Assembly: GCA_938024025.1 (NCBI GenBank)
Contig: CALJBY010000253.1
Coordinates: forward strand, 1-8,009
Source of the DNA: an uncultured bacterium
GTDB lineage: Bacteria > Desulfobacterota > WTBG01
DNA length: 8,009 nucleotides
Direction of reading: 5' to 3'
Shown here: in pieces, positions 1-5,821 of the stretch
How positions within the stretch are numbered: the stretch's first letter is position 1
Layout: each line of letters begins with the position of its first letter
Program-made: the position numbers and the translations under genes
Notes under the pieces: model-generated
The model's input: only the letters and a program-made list of their open reading frames with translations
Told to the model about the DNA's origin: nothing
Databases searched by the model: none

Positions 1-726
1 TTCTTTTTTGAGGATGCCGAGAAGCAGCTTCATCTTTTCGCTCTGCTCCACATGGTACAGCTCCTGACAGACACTCTCCACGGTCACCTGTTCCGGCGTT
101 ATCTCTATCTCTACAGGGTTATTCATGTGTTCCCAGGCAAGCTCTTTAACGCGGGAATCAAGGGTGGCACTGAAGAGCATGGTGCGCCGCTTGTTATAGG
201 GAGGCATCTTTCTGAGCATCCTTCTAATGTCCGGCAAAAAGCCCATATCAAAAAGTCTGTCAGCCTCGTCTATGACCAGGATGCCGACCTTTTTCAAATC
301 CAGCTTTCCCTGCTGACTGAAATCGAGCAGCCTGCCGGGAGTTGCGACAATAATATCCACACCTTTTTGCAGCAGGTCTTCCTGCTGGACAAAACCAACA
401 CCTCCGTAAAAACAACCTGTTCGCAACTTGATGTAGTGCCCCAGCAACTCTGCTTCTTTTGTAACCTGGACTGCAAGTTCCCGGGTGGGCACCACAATAA
501 GTGCCTTTTTCTTTTTAAAGGAATCGTGGGTGAGAAGCAGTTGAAAAATAGATATGAGGAAAGCCGCCGTTTTGCCCGTACCGGTCTGAGACTGAACTAA
601 GACATCCCGGTCATTATCAAGGACTTGCTCAAAGGTTTGTTTCTGGACAGGCAAACTTTTTGCAAAACCTGCTTTTTCTATTCCTTGGTGGATAGTTTCA
701 TGTAATGTACGCTTAGTAAATTCCAA
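1..726 (-). CDS. DEAD-box ATP-dependent RNA helicase, N-terminal part (runs off the left edge)
   Basis: An ATP-dependent RNA helicase that would remodel RNA duplexes or RNP in the cytoplasm. In 242 visible codons the first RecA-like domain is complete: a Q-motif region (GF at 20-21, PVQ at 26-28), Walker A SQTGTGKT (46-53), PTREL (80-84), ATPGR, DEAD (153-156, bases 259-270) and SAT (186-188). The second domain, with motifs IV-VI, lies outside the window. No ATG is available: an in-frame TAA lies just upstream, and only GTG at 751-753 and TTG at 724-726 fit. I chose TTG because AGAAGG stands four bases before it and the family usually begins with a short M-x-F segment a few residues before L-H-x-x-I/L-x-x-G-I. 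RhlE/RhlB-like bacterial helicases are the nearest relatives by motif spelling; the exact subfamily cannot be set without the C-terminus. A sigma70-like promoter lies upstream at 796-824. Confidence 0.93.
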   Translation of the reverse strand, partial: MEFTKRTLHETIHQGIEKAGFAKSLPVQKQTFEQVLDNDRDVLVQSQTGTGKTAAFLISIFQLLLTHDSFKKKKALIVVPTRELAVQVTKEAELLGHYIKLRTGCFYGGVGFVQQEDLLQKGVDIIVATPGRLLDFSQQGKLDLKKVGILVIDEADRLFDMGFLPDIRRMLRKMPPYNKRRTMLFSATLDSRVKELAWEHMNNPVEIEITPEQVTVESVCQELYHVEQSEKMKLLLGILKKE

Positions 727-795
727 GTAACCTTCTTTCTGGTATGCCTGCACGCTGTTGTCAGCTGCAGAGTTTTCCCAATAGTGTTATACTTC

Positions 796-824
796 ATTAT
801 CATTCTCTAGCTTCCTGCTATCAA
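796..824 (-). promoter_or_regulatory. Probable sigma70-type promoter of the helicase gene
   Basis: On the minus strand, TTGATA (819-824) and GATAAT (796-801) are separated by exactly 17 bases. Each box differs from the consensus by one base. Transcription would start near 789, giving a leader of roughly 60 bases to the TTG start or 35 to the GTG. Seen by eye only. Confidence 0.5.
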
Positions 825-1020
825 GAATTAATCATAATAGTATAACATAAATTTATACTTATGTCTATGTGTATCTATCCCATGGTGTTTACGCCTTACC
901 TATGCTCTCAGGGTAAGCGGAAAGCTCCTTCGTTTCCTGAACCGGTAATCCCTATCTGCCTGACCGTCGTTAACAGGAGTTTGATTGGGGTATCAGCAGC
1001 ATAGCACAGGGGGCATTCTG

Positions 1021-1110
1021 GTGAAAAAACCATTACAAAACAAAAAGTTAGCTCACATCGAGCAGACCGGAAAGGTGTGGATTTTTTCCGACCAGAAAGG
1101 GCAATTATGA
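1021..1110 (+). CDS. Doubtful 29-aa open frame with a strong Shine-Dalgarno
   Basis: GTG at 1021 is preceded by AGGGGG about seven bases upstream and opens 29 codons ending in TGA at 1108-1110. The peptide is Lys- and Gln-rich, has no signal or membrane segment, and resembles nothing I know. It is short enough to arise by chance; the ribosome-binding site is the only thing in its favour. It could also be a remnant of a decayed gene. Confidence 0.15.
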   Translation: MKKPLQNKKLAHIEQTGKVWIFSDQKGQL

Positions 1111-1128
1111 AGTATGTGGAGCAGGGAG

Positions 1129-1704
1129 TCAGGTGTGCTTTGGATAGTTTTCCATGAGATCGCTCATGGTTATGAGGCTTTCACAATCCTTGACATGCTG
1201 TTCGATCGCTTCTCTGCCTCCTTCTTCCCGATCCACCAGGACAATCACCTTTACTACCTCTAATCCCTCGCCTCTCGCACACTCAATTGCCCGGATGGTT
1301 GATCCTCCTGTAGTAATCACGTCATCCACAATGATTACCCTGTCGTTCTTGCTGATATTCCCCTCAATCTTTTTAACTACTCCATGATCTTTCACCTTTT
1401 CACGGACATAAAACGGTTTAATAACCTTCCCTTTTTGATAGGAAATCATAGAAACAGCATCAGCAATGGGATTCGCTCCCAGAGAAGGCCCGCCTATTGC
1501 AGTAACAGCACTATCTCCAATCTTGTTAAAGATAAGGTTTCCAATGAGGACCATGCCTTCAGGGTTAAGGGTTACGATCCTACAGTTCACATAATACCTG
1601 CTGAGTTTACCTGAGGCAAGCTTGAAGGTAGCTTTATCGCTCACCTTAAAAGCATCTTTTAAAATCATTTCTTTAAGTCTCTGCAACATATCCTCTTCCC
1701 TCAT
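1129..1704 (-). CDS. pyrE: Orotate phosphoribosyltransferase
   Basis: Transfers phosphoribosyl from PRPP to orotate to make OMP, the fifth step of de novo UMP synthesis, in the cytoplasm. The 191-residue product has the usual PyrE length. It shows F-K-L-A-S-G-K-L-S-x-Y-Y near 27-38 (orotate/PRPP-binding start of the fold), a flexible-loop segment FYVREKVKDHG at 98-108, and the PRPP signature VIIVDDVITTGGS at 123-135 with the Asp-Asp pair and TTGGS loop. The ATG at 1704 has GGTG five bases upstream and sits about 16 bases after the predicted transcription start. A second ATG at 1689 (Met6) has AGGGAAG before it and is a realistic alternative start. It is a single gene, divergent from the ACT-domain pair, and ends in TGA. 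Confidence 0.95.
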   Translation of the reverse strand: MREEDMLQRLKEMILKDAFKVSDKATFKLASGKLSRYYVNCRIVTLNPEGMVLIGNLIFNKIGDSAVTAIGGPSLGANPIADAVSMISYQKGKVIKPFYVREKVKDHGVVKKIEGNISKNDRVIIVDDVITTGGSTIRAIECARGEGLEVVKVIVLVDREEGGREAIEQHVKDCESLITMSDLMENYPKHT

Positions 1705-1726
1705 AAATCACCGTGTGGTTGTATCT

Positions 1727-1756
1727 ATCATATATGCTATTGTTTTTTCAAGTCAA
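1727..1756 (-). promoter_or_regulatory. Probable sigma70-type promoter of pyrE
   Basis: Minus-strand TTGACT (1751-1756) and TATGAT (1727-1732) are separated by 18 bases, with an A-rich spacer. Predicted transcription start is near 1720, giving a short leader of about 16 bases to the ATG at 1704. There is therefore no room for a classical pyrimidine attenuator in the pyrE leader. Confidence 0.5.
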
Positions 1757-1785
1757 TTAAACACTCATCACAAAAAAAAGGAGCA

Positions 1786-1800
1786 GGGGGTCAGACCCCC
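1786..1800. repeat. Perfect 5-bp inverted repeat GGGGGTCAGACCCCC
   Basis: GGGGG and CCCCC flank TCAGA, in the gap between divergent pyrE and the ACT genes. On the plus strand it follows an A8 run and GAGCA. Read on the minus strand, the hairpin is followed by TGCTCC and a T8 run, which looks terminator-like but points toward pyrE and lies upstream of its promoter. A related degenerate copy (gagcagggagtcagg) overlaps the end of pyrE near 1119-1133. A core of this type is, from memory, a recurrent intergenic element in many environmental genomes. Confidence 0.55.
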
Positions 1801-1850
1801 ATCATACGCCTTCAAAACCTTTTGCGGTAAGAAAAGATTTATGTTAATAC

Positions 1851-2381
1851 ATGCACTACCATCGGGAAGGGACGGTATATCCTTTCATTCCAATTGCACA
1901 CGGATGTCGTAACAAAATGGGAAATCGTTTGATAAGCGGAATCCTTCAGCGCGCAGATCTCAACGCCTTTAACCTTGCATCCATTGTTGAGACCAGGGAC
2001 GTGGGAACAGTCCTGCAACGGTTAGCAGAACAGAGAATCAATATCGAATTTGTAAATCAAACCCCCCGCAAAAATGGTTATAGCGACGTCATCCTCTGTG
2101 TGGATAAAAAAGATGTACAGTCAACTCACGCCCTTTTAGAAGAGATAAAAACAACTATTTGTGCCAGGGAGGTTTCCCCGCTGGGTGGGGTGGGCATCCT
2201 TTCCCTGTTTCCCCATAGGGAACATGCCGTAATTTCTGGAATGATCATGCAAACCCTCTCTGATGCCCACATCCCTCTCTTTGCCATGGCAAGTTCCCTT
2301 TCAGCTATCTCCTGTGTAATACAGGAAGAACAGATATTAGAGGCACTCAGCCTGTTAAGCAGGAAATTCGGTTTGTCTTAG
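1851..2381 (+). CDS. Stand-alone tandem ACT-domain protein, aspartokinase-regulatory-like (copy 1)
   Basis: A 176-residue protein with no catalytic domain, made of two ACT folds. ACT-1 spans roughly 40-100 (D-V-G-T-V-L-x-x-L-A-E-x-x-I-N-I-E-F-V, then the S-D-V-I-L-C-V strand). ACT-2 spans 112-176 (G-V-G-I-L-S-L-F, a helix, then S-A-I-S-C-V-I and a final helix ending FGL). The spacing and the SxxxISCVI segment resemble the C-terminal regulatory half of aspartate kinase (LysC), where the paired ACT domains bind Lys or Thr. I infer an amino-acid-sensing or protein-protein regulatory role; the ligand is unknown. ATG 1851 is the first start after an in-frame TAA but has a poor ribosome site. Met23 at 1917 is the other candidate and would leave both ACT domains intact. 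It is followed after nine bases by a paralogue. Confidence 0.8.
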   Translation: MHYHREGTVYPFIPIAHGCRNKMGNRLISGILQRADLNAFNLASIVETRDVGTVLQRLAEQRINIEFVNQTPRKNGYSDVILCVDKKDVQSTHALLEEIKTTICAREVSPLGGVGILSLFPHREHAVISGMIMQTLSDAHIPLFAMASSLSAISCVIQEEQILEALSLLSRKFGLS

Positions 2382-2390
2382 CGAGGACAT

Positions 2391-2864
2391 ATGGAACGAT
2401 TTCAGGTTTTTGATGTCCTGCATCACGAATATCTCTCTCTGGTCAGTTTGACCTTAGCGCAACCTGATGCTTTACAGGAATTATTTGAACAACTCGAGGA
2501 GAAGGAAATAAAAATCAAATTTCTTGTAGCCCATCATGAAAACGATGGGGTGTTACATATCACCTTTTGCGTTGAACGAAGCAGCTTGAAAACCACTCAC
2601 AACACACTGTTAGATCTCCCCCTACAGGAGGATGCCCTTGACATCCATACGGAGGTCGGCATGGTTGCCATTCATGGTCCCCATTTCGCTGAACAGCATG
2701 GTATTATCGATGTCATGCACAATGCCCTCTCCTCTGAGGGCTTGCAGGTATTGGCAATCAGCACAACCGTATCAACCTCCTACTTTATCATACCTGCGTC
2801 TGAGGTTGTGAGGGCACTCGAGATTCTAAGAGAAGCGTTCGAAATTCCCCAGGGTAAGATCTGA
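2391..2864 (+). CDS. Stand-alone tandem ACT-domain protein, aspartokinase-regulatory-like (copy 2)
   Basis: 157 residues, again two ACT folds and nothing else: ACT-1 about 13-75 (A-L-x-E-L-F-E-Q-L-E-E-K-E-I-K-I-K-F-L-V) and ACT-2 about 86-152 (E-V-G-M-V-A-I, helix, L-A-I-S-T-T-V-S-T-S-Y-F-I-I, final helix). It aligns along its length with the preceding gene, so the pair arose by tandem duplication. The copies have diverged strongly: the ISCVI strand of copy 1 reads SYFII here. The start has GAGGA about five bases upstream, and the nine-base gap implies co-transcription and probably a heteromer. It is rich in His, especially at 11-12, 48-49 and 95-103. No enzyme function is visible. Confidence 0.8.
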   Translation: MERFQVFDVLHHEYLSLVSLTLAQPDALQELFEQLEEKEIKIKFLVAHHENDGVLHITFCVERSSLKTTHNTLLDLPLQEDALDIHTEVGMVAIHGPHFAEQHGIIDVMHNALSSEGLQVLAISTTVSTSYFIIPASEVVRALEILREAFEIPQGKI

Positions 2865-2893
2865 GGGAGGCGCGGAGGAAAACTAGCAAATAA

Positions 2894-2916
2894 AGAAGTC
2901 AGAAGACAGGAGTCAG
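2894..2916 (+). repeat. 23-bp repeat, copy A (second copy inside mvhD at 7495-7517)
   Basis: The plus-strand 23-mer starting AGAAGTCAGAA and ending CAGGAGTCAG matches the minus strand of 7495-7517 at 21 of 23 positions, differing only at positions 12 and 13. It has an internal AGTCAG/AGTCAG structure. Two copies within 8 kb point to a dispersed family. Confidence 0.75.
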
Positions 2917-2933
2917 GGGCAGGAGAAAAAGAT

Positions 2934-2971
2934 TGCCTAAAATGATCTAAAATGCCTAGAGTGCCTAAATT
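2934..2971 (+). repeat. Degenerate TGCCTAAA repeat units
   Basis: TGCCTAAAATGA is followed by TCTAAAATGCCTAGAG and then TGCCTAAAT. The shared core TGCCTA occurs three times in under 40 bases, with CTAAAATG twice. Non-coding; it looks like a slipped tandem array of about 8-12 bp units. Confidence 0.5.
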
Positions 2972-2983
2972 AAAAAAATGCTT

Positions 2984-3013
2984 CTCACCGCAAAGACGCA
3001 AAGAACGCAGAGA
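2984..3013 (+). repeat. GCAAAGACGCAAAGAACGCAGAG-type intergenic element
   Basis: Contains CGCAAAGA-CGCAAAGA-ACGCAGAG, an 8-mer repeated with decay. From memory this string is a recurrent intergenic sequence in genomes of environmental anaerobes. Only one copy is visible here, so the family assignment rests on recollection. Confidence 0.4.
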
Positions 3014-3200
3014 TTTTAAAAGGTAAAAACAACTCTTGCCCCGCTCTTTACGCTGAGTATTTCTATTGCTGTTCCGAGAATTCTTTTGCTTAATTCATTT
3101 ATCCAATATAGTTTTGCTTTGCGCCCTCAGCTCCCCTGCGGTGCTTTTAAATCTTTTTGCTTTAATCTGCATTCCGCAATCTAAAATTAGAAATCGCACC

Positions 3201-3224
3201 ACTCCAACACTCCAGTACTCCAAT
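3201..3224 (+). repeat. Three tandem 8-bp units ACTCCAAC/ACTCCAGT/ACTCCAAT
   Basis: Three direct, contiguous octamers share ACTCCA and vary in the last two bases. A fourth, decayed unit may follow. Non-coding. Confidence 0.6.
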
Positions 3225-3315
3225 CCCACATCCGAACGGGCTCACCCTAAAGCAGCTTTTCTATATCATCTGTGGCTGGTTTTTTACAATACTTGAATGG
3301 GAAAATGGAGTTTGG

Positions 3316-3768
3316 CTAGGAGATTGTGCTTACCAGGCGGTTTCTCATGCTGATAAGCCGTTGGTCTATGAGGTTTGCAATCTTCTTCATAAAGGCGAGC
3401 CCCATAACAGGATCTTCTTGAAAGAGTTTTTCAAGTTCCTTTCCGTTCAGAGAAAGGACCCTGGTTTTATCTAAACATTTTACTGCTGCACTATATTGCT
3501 TGGGCTCCACCAGCGAGGACCAGCCGAAAAGCACCCCCTTCTCTTCCAGGGTGCTTATAATCACATAGTGGTACTTCTTGAGGGGTAACTGAATAGCAAT
3601 GCTGCCTTCCATCAGGATGAAGAGTTTGTGCGCCTCCTCATTTTCATTGATAATAATATCCTGTGCCTGGAACACTTCTTCACGGCAGAGCTCTGCTATT
3701 TTTCCCAGATATGCATCTGGCAAATCTTTAAAAAAACTGCTTGCCTTCAAATCTTCATGTGTAGTCAT
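3316..3768 (-). CDS. Cyclic-nucleotide-binding-fold protein without HTH (CRP/FNR sensor domain only)
   Basis: 150 residues forming one CRP/PKA-type beta-roll domain: F-F-K-D-L helix start at 12-16, E-x-F-x-A-x-D-I-I-I at 31-40, L-F-I-L-M-E-G-S-I-A-I at 49-59, the GVLFGWSSL segment at 78-86 and a terminal helix at 118-145. There is no room for the C-terminal winged helix of CRP/FNR regulators, so it is not a DNA-binding protein by itself. The phosphate-binding cassette is altered: the canonical FGE...R-S/T-A reads FGW (81-83) and QYSAA (91-95), so the Glu that holds the ribose and the Arg that holds the cyclic phosphate are both missing. It probably binds another ligand or acts as a protein-interaction module. 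AAGGAG stands five bases before the ATG. It lies 45 bases after the histidine kinase gene, same strand, and is probably the last gene of the operon. Confidence 0.85.
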   Translation of the reverse strand: MTTHEDLKASSFFKDLPDAYLGKIAELCREEVFQAQDIIINENEEAHKLFILMEGSIAIQLPLKKYHYVIISTLEEKGVLFGWSSLVEPKQYSAAVKCLDKTRVLSLNGKELEKLFQEDPVMGLAFMKKIANLIDQRLISMRNRLVSTIS

Positions 3769-3813
3769 ATAACTCCTTTTCAGTGGTCAATCAGCTAACA
3801 TCTTTAAAAAAAA

Positions 3814-5304
3814 TCAGGTGATTGCCCGTGGAAGAAGGACGGTAAAAGTCGTTCCCTTTTCCAATTCACTTGCTACAGAAATGGAACCAAAGTGGGCCTC
3901 AACAATAGCCTTTACCAGGGGCAGGCCGATGCCACTACCAACGACCGTGCGGGTATAGTCGCTCCGTATGCGAAAAAATTTATCAAAAATACGACCAAGA
4001 TTCTCTTGTGCAATACCAACACCACTATCAGATACCTGTATCTCTACAAATTCTCCCCGGTTGCGGGCACCAATGGTAACCCGTCCGCCTTCCCGGTTAT
4101 ATTTTACCGCATTACTCACCAGGTTACCACAGACCGTCTCCATGTTTTGACGATCCGCATGGATAGGAAACAGGTCGGCGTCTATGGTCACTTCAAAGGT
4201 AACTCCTTTTTTATCTGCCTCAGGAACCATGAGCTCAACCGCCTCTTCAATAATATCAGGAACCACCAGCCTCTCTTTTTGCTGCACAAGGCGGCCGGCC
4301 TCAATGCGTGAGAGATCAAGCAGGTTACGTATCATACCGAGGAGGCCATCGATCCTGTGCTGCACCCGACCCACTATCTGTTTCTGCTCATCACTGATAT
4401 CCCCGGTAAAGCCATCACTCATGAGAGAGAGCTTCTGCCGAATAGCACTCAAGGGAGATCGAAGTTCGTGGGAGACCATATCAACAAACTCCGACTTCAT
4501 CCGATCAAGCTCTTTCAGGCGTGTTACATCATTGAAGATGGTAACGGCACCGATGATATCCCCCTGTTCGTTCCTGACTGGAGCAGTATGGGCCATAAAG
4601 AAAGTTGTGGGTGGATCTCCCCATGCCACTTCCTGAGAAATGCCCTGTTCATGGACATCTTCTATCTCTAAAACCTTTTTCAGCATGTTAGTGAGGTCTT
4701 CATGTTTGACCACTTCTGAAACATGCTTTCCCAGTGGGTTCTTACTCGCCCACCCTACCATACGGGTAACTGCCGGATTGTTAAGCACAATAGAACCCTT
4801 CTGATCCGTCACCAGAACACCATCAGCCATGTGATTAATAATGGTGAGGGTTTTACTTTTCTCATTGGCAATATCCTGCAGGCTTCTTTCCCGCTCACTA
4901 CGGAGAAGAGCGGCCTCACGTTCAAGCCTTATTTTATCAAGAGCCCTCCTTACAACGATACGCAGCTGATCAGGGGTAAACGGTTTTGGAATAAAATCAT
5001 AAGCGCCGCTTTTCATGGCCGACACCGCATTTTCAATCGTCGCATACCCCGTAATCACTATTACCAGGAGATCGGGTTGCATCTGAAGAGCTGCCTGTAA
5101 CACTTCCATCCCACTGATACCCGGCATCATGAGATCCAGCAGGAGAACCTGGAATGTATCATTTTTAATCAATGCCAGTCCGCGTTCTCCACTTTCAACA
5201 ATCGTTGTCTTCCACCCTTCCTTGATGAGAATACGTTCTGCTCCCTCCCGGATGATCTTTTCATCATCAACTACCAGAATATGTAATGCTTCAAGGGTAG
5301 TCAT
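3814..5304 (-). CDS. Hybrid signalling protein: receiver - PAS - histidine kinase
   Basis: 496 residues from the chosen ATG; no membrane segments, so cytoplasmic. Order: receiver domain 5-122 (acidic pair D13-D14, phospho-acceptor D57 in LLLDLMMPG, T85, K107), a coiled-coil linker 123-150, PAS domain about 153-262 (NHMADGVLVTD, then V-T-I-F-N-D-V-T), HisKA with H279 in SHELRSPL, and HATPase with N394/N398, G1 box DSGVG (426-430) and G2 box GSGIG (456-460). All catalytic residues are present. A receiver in front of the kinase suggests that the kinase takes part in a relay or is switched by another kinase. The upstream GTG at 5328 would add eight residues; I prefer ATG 5304 because the receiver strand starts about eight residues later. 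It sits between a single-domain response regulator and a CNBD protein. The PAS ligand is not evident; redox is an inference from context. Confidence 0.93.
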   Translation of the reverse strand: MTTLEALHILVVDDEKIIREGAERILIKEGWKTTIVESGERGLALIKNDTFQVLLLDLMMPGISGMEVLQAALQMQPDLLVIVITGYATIENAVSAMKSGAYDFIPKPFTPDQLRIVVRRALDKIRLEREAALLRSERERSLQDIANEKSKTLTIINHMADGVLVTDQKGSIVLNNPAVTRMVGWASKNPLGKHVSEVVKHEDLTNMLKKVLEIEDVHEQGISQEVAWGDPPTTFFMAHTAPVRNEQGDIIGAVTIFNDVTRLKELDRMKSEFVDMVSHELRSPLSAIRQKLSLMSDGFTGDISDEQKQIVGRVQHRIDGLLGMIRNLLDLSRIEAGRLVQQKERLVVPDIIEEAVELMVPEADKKGVTFEVTIDADLFPIHADRQNMETVCGNLVSNAVKYNREGGRVTIGARNRGEFVEIQVSDSGVGIAQENLGRIFDKFFRIRSDYTRTVVGSGIGLPLVKAIVEAHFGSISVASELEKGTTFTVLLPRAIT

Positions 5305-5362
5305 AAACAGTACGCTCCCGCCCCTCACCGTCCCTGGAACTCACAATGATGGACTTCTGTTC

Positions 5363-5385
5363 GGGGGAATTGTGTCATGTCCCCC
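5363..5385. repeat. GGGGG/CCCCC inverted repeat between response regulator and kinase genes
   Basis: Five G-C pairs around a 13-base loop in the roughly 100-base gap between the response-regulator stop and the kinase start. There is no T-run on the minus strand, so it is not an intrinsic terminator. It could be an mRNA processing or stability element. Weak. Confidence 0.3.
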
Positions 5386-5402
5386 CTTTGACCAAAGTAA
5401 CC

Positions 5403-5783
5403 CTACTGTTTAAGCAGCCGTTCAACCAGCCGCACTAGTTCAGTTGGCTCTACCGGTTTATCAACGTAGTCATCGGCTTCAGTTTCCATGCCCATACGGT
5501 GGGTATAGGTGGTTGAAGGAATTTTCGAAACCACTGCAGTAAGAAGCAATATGGGAATATCCCTGTAGCTTGCGTCACCCTTTAACTCCTTACACACTTC
5601 ATAACCATCCTTATCCGGCATCATAACATCGAGAATTATGGCATCTGGCTTCTCTTTTTTTGCCTTCTCTAAACCCTCTACACCTCCGTAGGCCTGCAGT
5701 ACTTCATGGTTGTTCTTTTGCAGTACCATCGTCACTGATTCCACTATATCCGGATCATCATCCACTATCAATATTCGTGCCAT
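5403..5783 (-). CDS. Single-domain response regulator (CheY-like)
   Basis: 126 residues consisting of a complete receiver domain and no output domain. Acidic pair D8-D9 in ILIVDDD, phospho-acceptor D52 in IILDVMMPDKDG, T82 in LLLTA, and K109 in DDYVDKP. The ATG at 5783 is set by AGGAGGTG ending five bases upstream. An open frame continues back to 5888 but would overlap metF by 67 bases and add a non-homologous leader, so I reject that start. It lies 38 bases after metF and 98 before the hybrid kinase, which is its probable phospho-partner. With no DNA-binding part, its output must be a protein-protein contact or phosphate transfer. Location in the MTHFR operon suggests control of that pathway (inference). 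Confidence 0.92.
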   Translation of the reverse strand: MARILIVDDDPDIVESVTMVLQKNNHEVLQAYGGVEGLEKAKKEKPDAIILDVMMPDKDGYEVCKELKGDASYRDIPILLLTAVVSKIPSTTYTHRMGMETEADDYVDKPVEPTELVRLVERLLKQ

Positions 5784-5821
5784 GTGACACCTCCTTTTGT
5801 TACAGGTTTCTCTTCGTTTTA

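Larger units (their letters stand above)
727..1128. other. Intergenic stretch between helicase and pyrE, no convincing gene
   Basis: About 400 bases hold the helicase promoter (796-824) and a very AT-rich segment at 825-870. Two neighbouring small inverted repeats follow: CTTACC/GGTAAG at 895-917 and GGAAA/TTTCC at 919-937. A 29-codon open frame with a good ribosome site lies at 1021-1110. I see no T-run after either hairpin on the minus strand, so neither is a clear terminator for pyrE. No tRNA, rRNA or riboswitch that I recognise. Confidence 0.5.
2865..3315. other. Repeat-rich intergenic region, no gene supported
   Basis: 450 bases between the convergent ends of the ACT pair and the signalling genes. 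It is a patchwork of short degenerate repeats, each listed separately: a GTCAGAAGACAGGAGTCAG-type element, TGCCTAAA units, a GCAAAGACGCAAAG element and ACTCCA octamers. An open frame at 3066-3296 on the plus strand crosses this repeat-like sequence, has no good ribosome site and encodes nothing recognisable. I see no strong intrinsic terminator for either flanking unit. Confidence 0.6.

Noticed and set aside
52..600. 182-residue plus-strand open frame
   Set aside because: It is the complement of the DEAD-box helicase, whose motifs are all on the minus strand. No recognisable protein.
1851..2864. The two ACT genes as one broken aspartokinase
   Set aside because: Each has its own start, two complete ACT domains and no kinase residues. 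They are repeats of each other rather than successive parts of one protein.
2780..3001. 73-residue minus-strand open frame over the end of the second ACT gene
   Set aside because: Overlaps a well-supported coding sequence and the repeat region; no homology recognised.
3181..3230. CRISPR-like array at the ACTCCA octamers
   Set aside because: The units are contiguous 8-mers without spacers and there are only three; no cas genes.
3066..3296. 76-residue plus-strand open frame in the repeat region
   Set aside because: It crosses the octamer repeats, has no ribosome site and no resemblance to known proteins.
3796..3828. AATCACCTGATT plus T-run at the end of the kinase gene as an intrinsic terminator
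   Set aside because: Only five AT-rich pairs with a two-base loop. It would separate the CNBD gene, which has its own good ribosome site and sits only 45 bases on; too weak to call.
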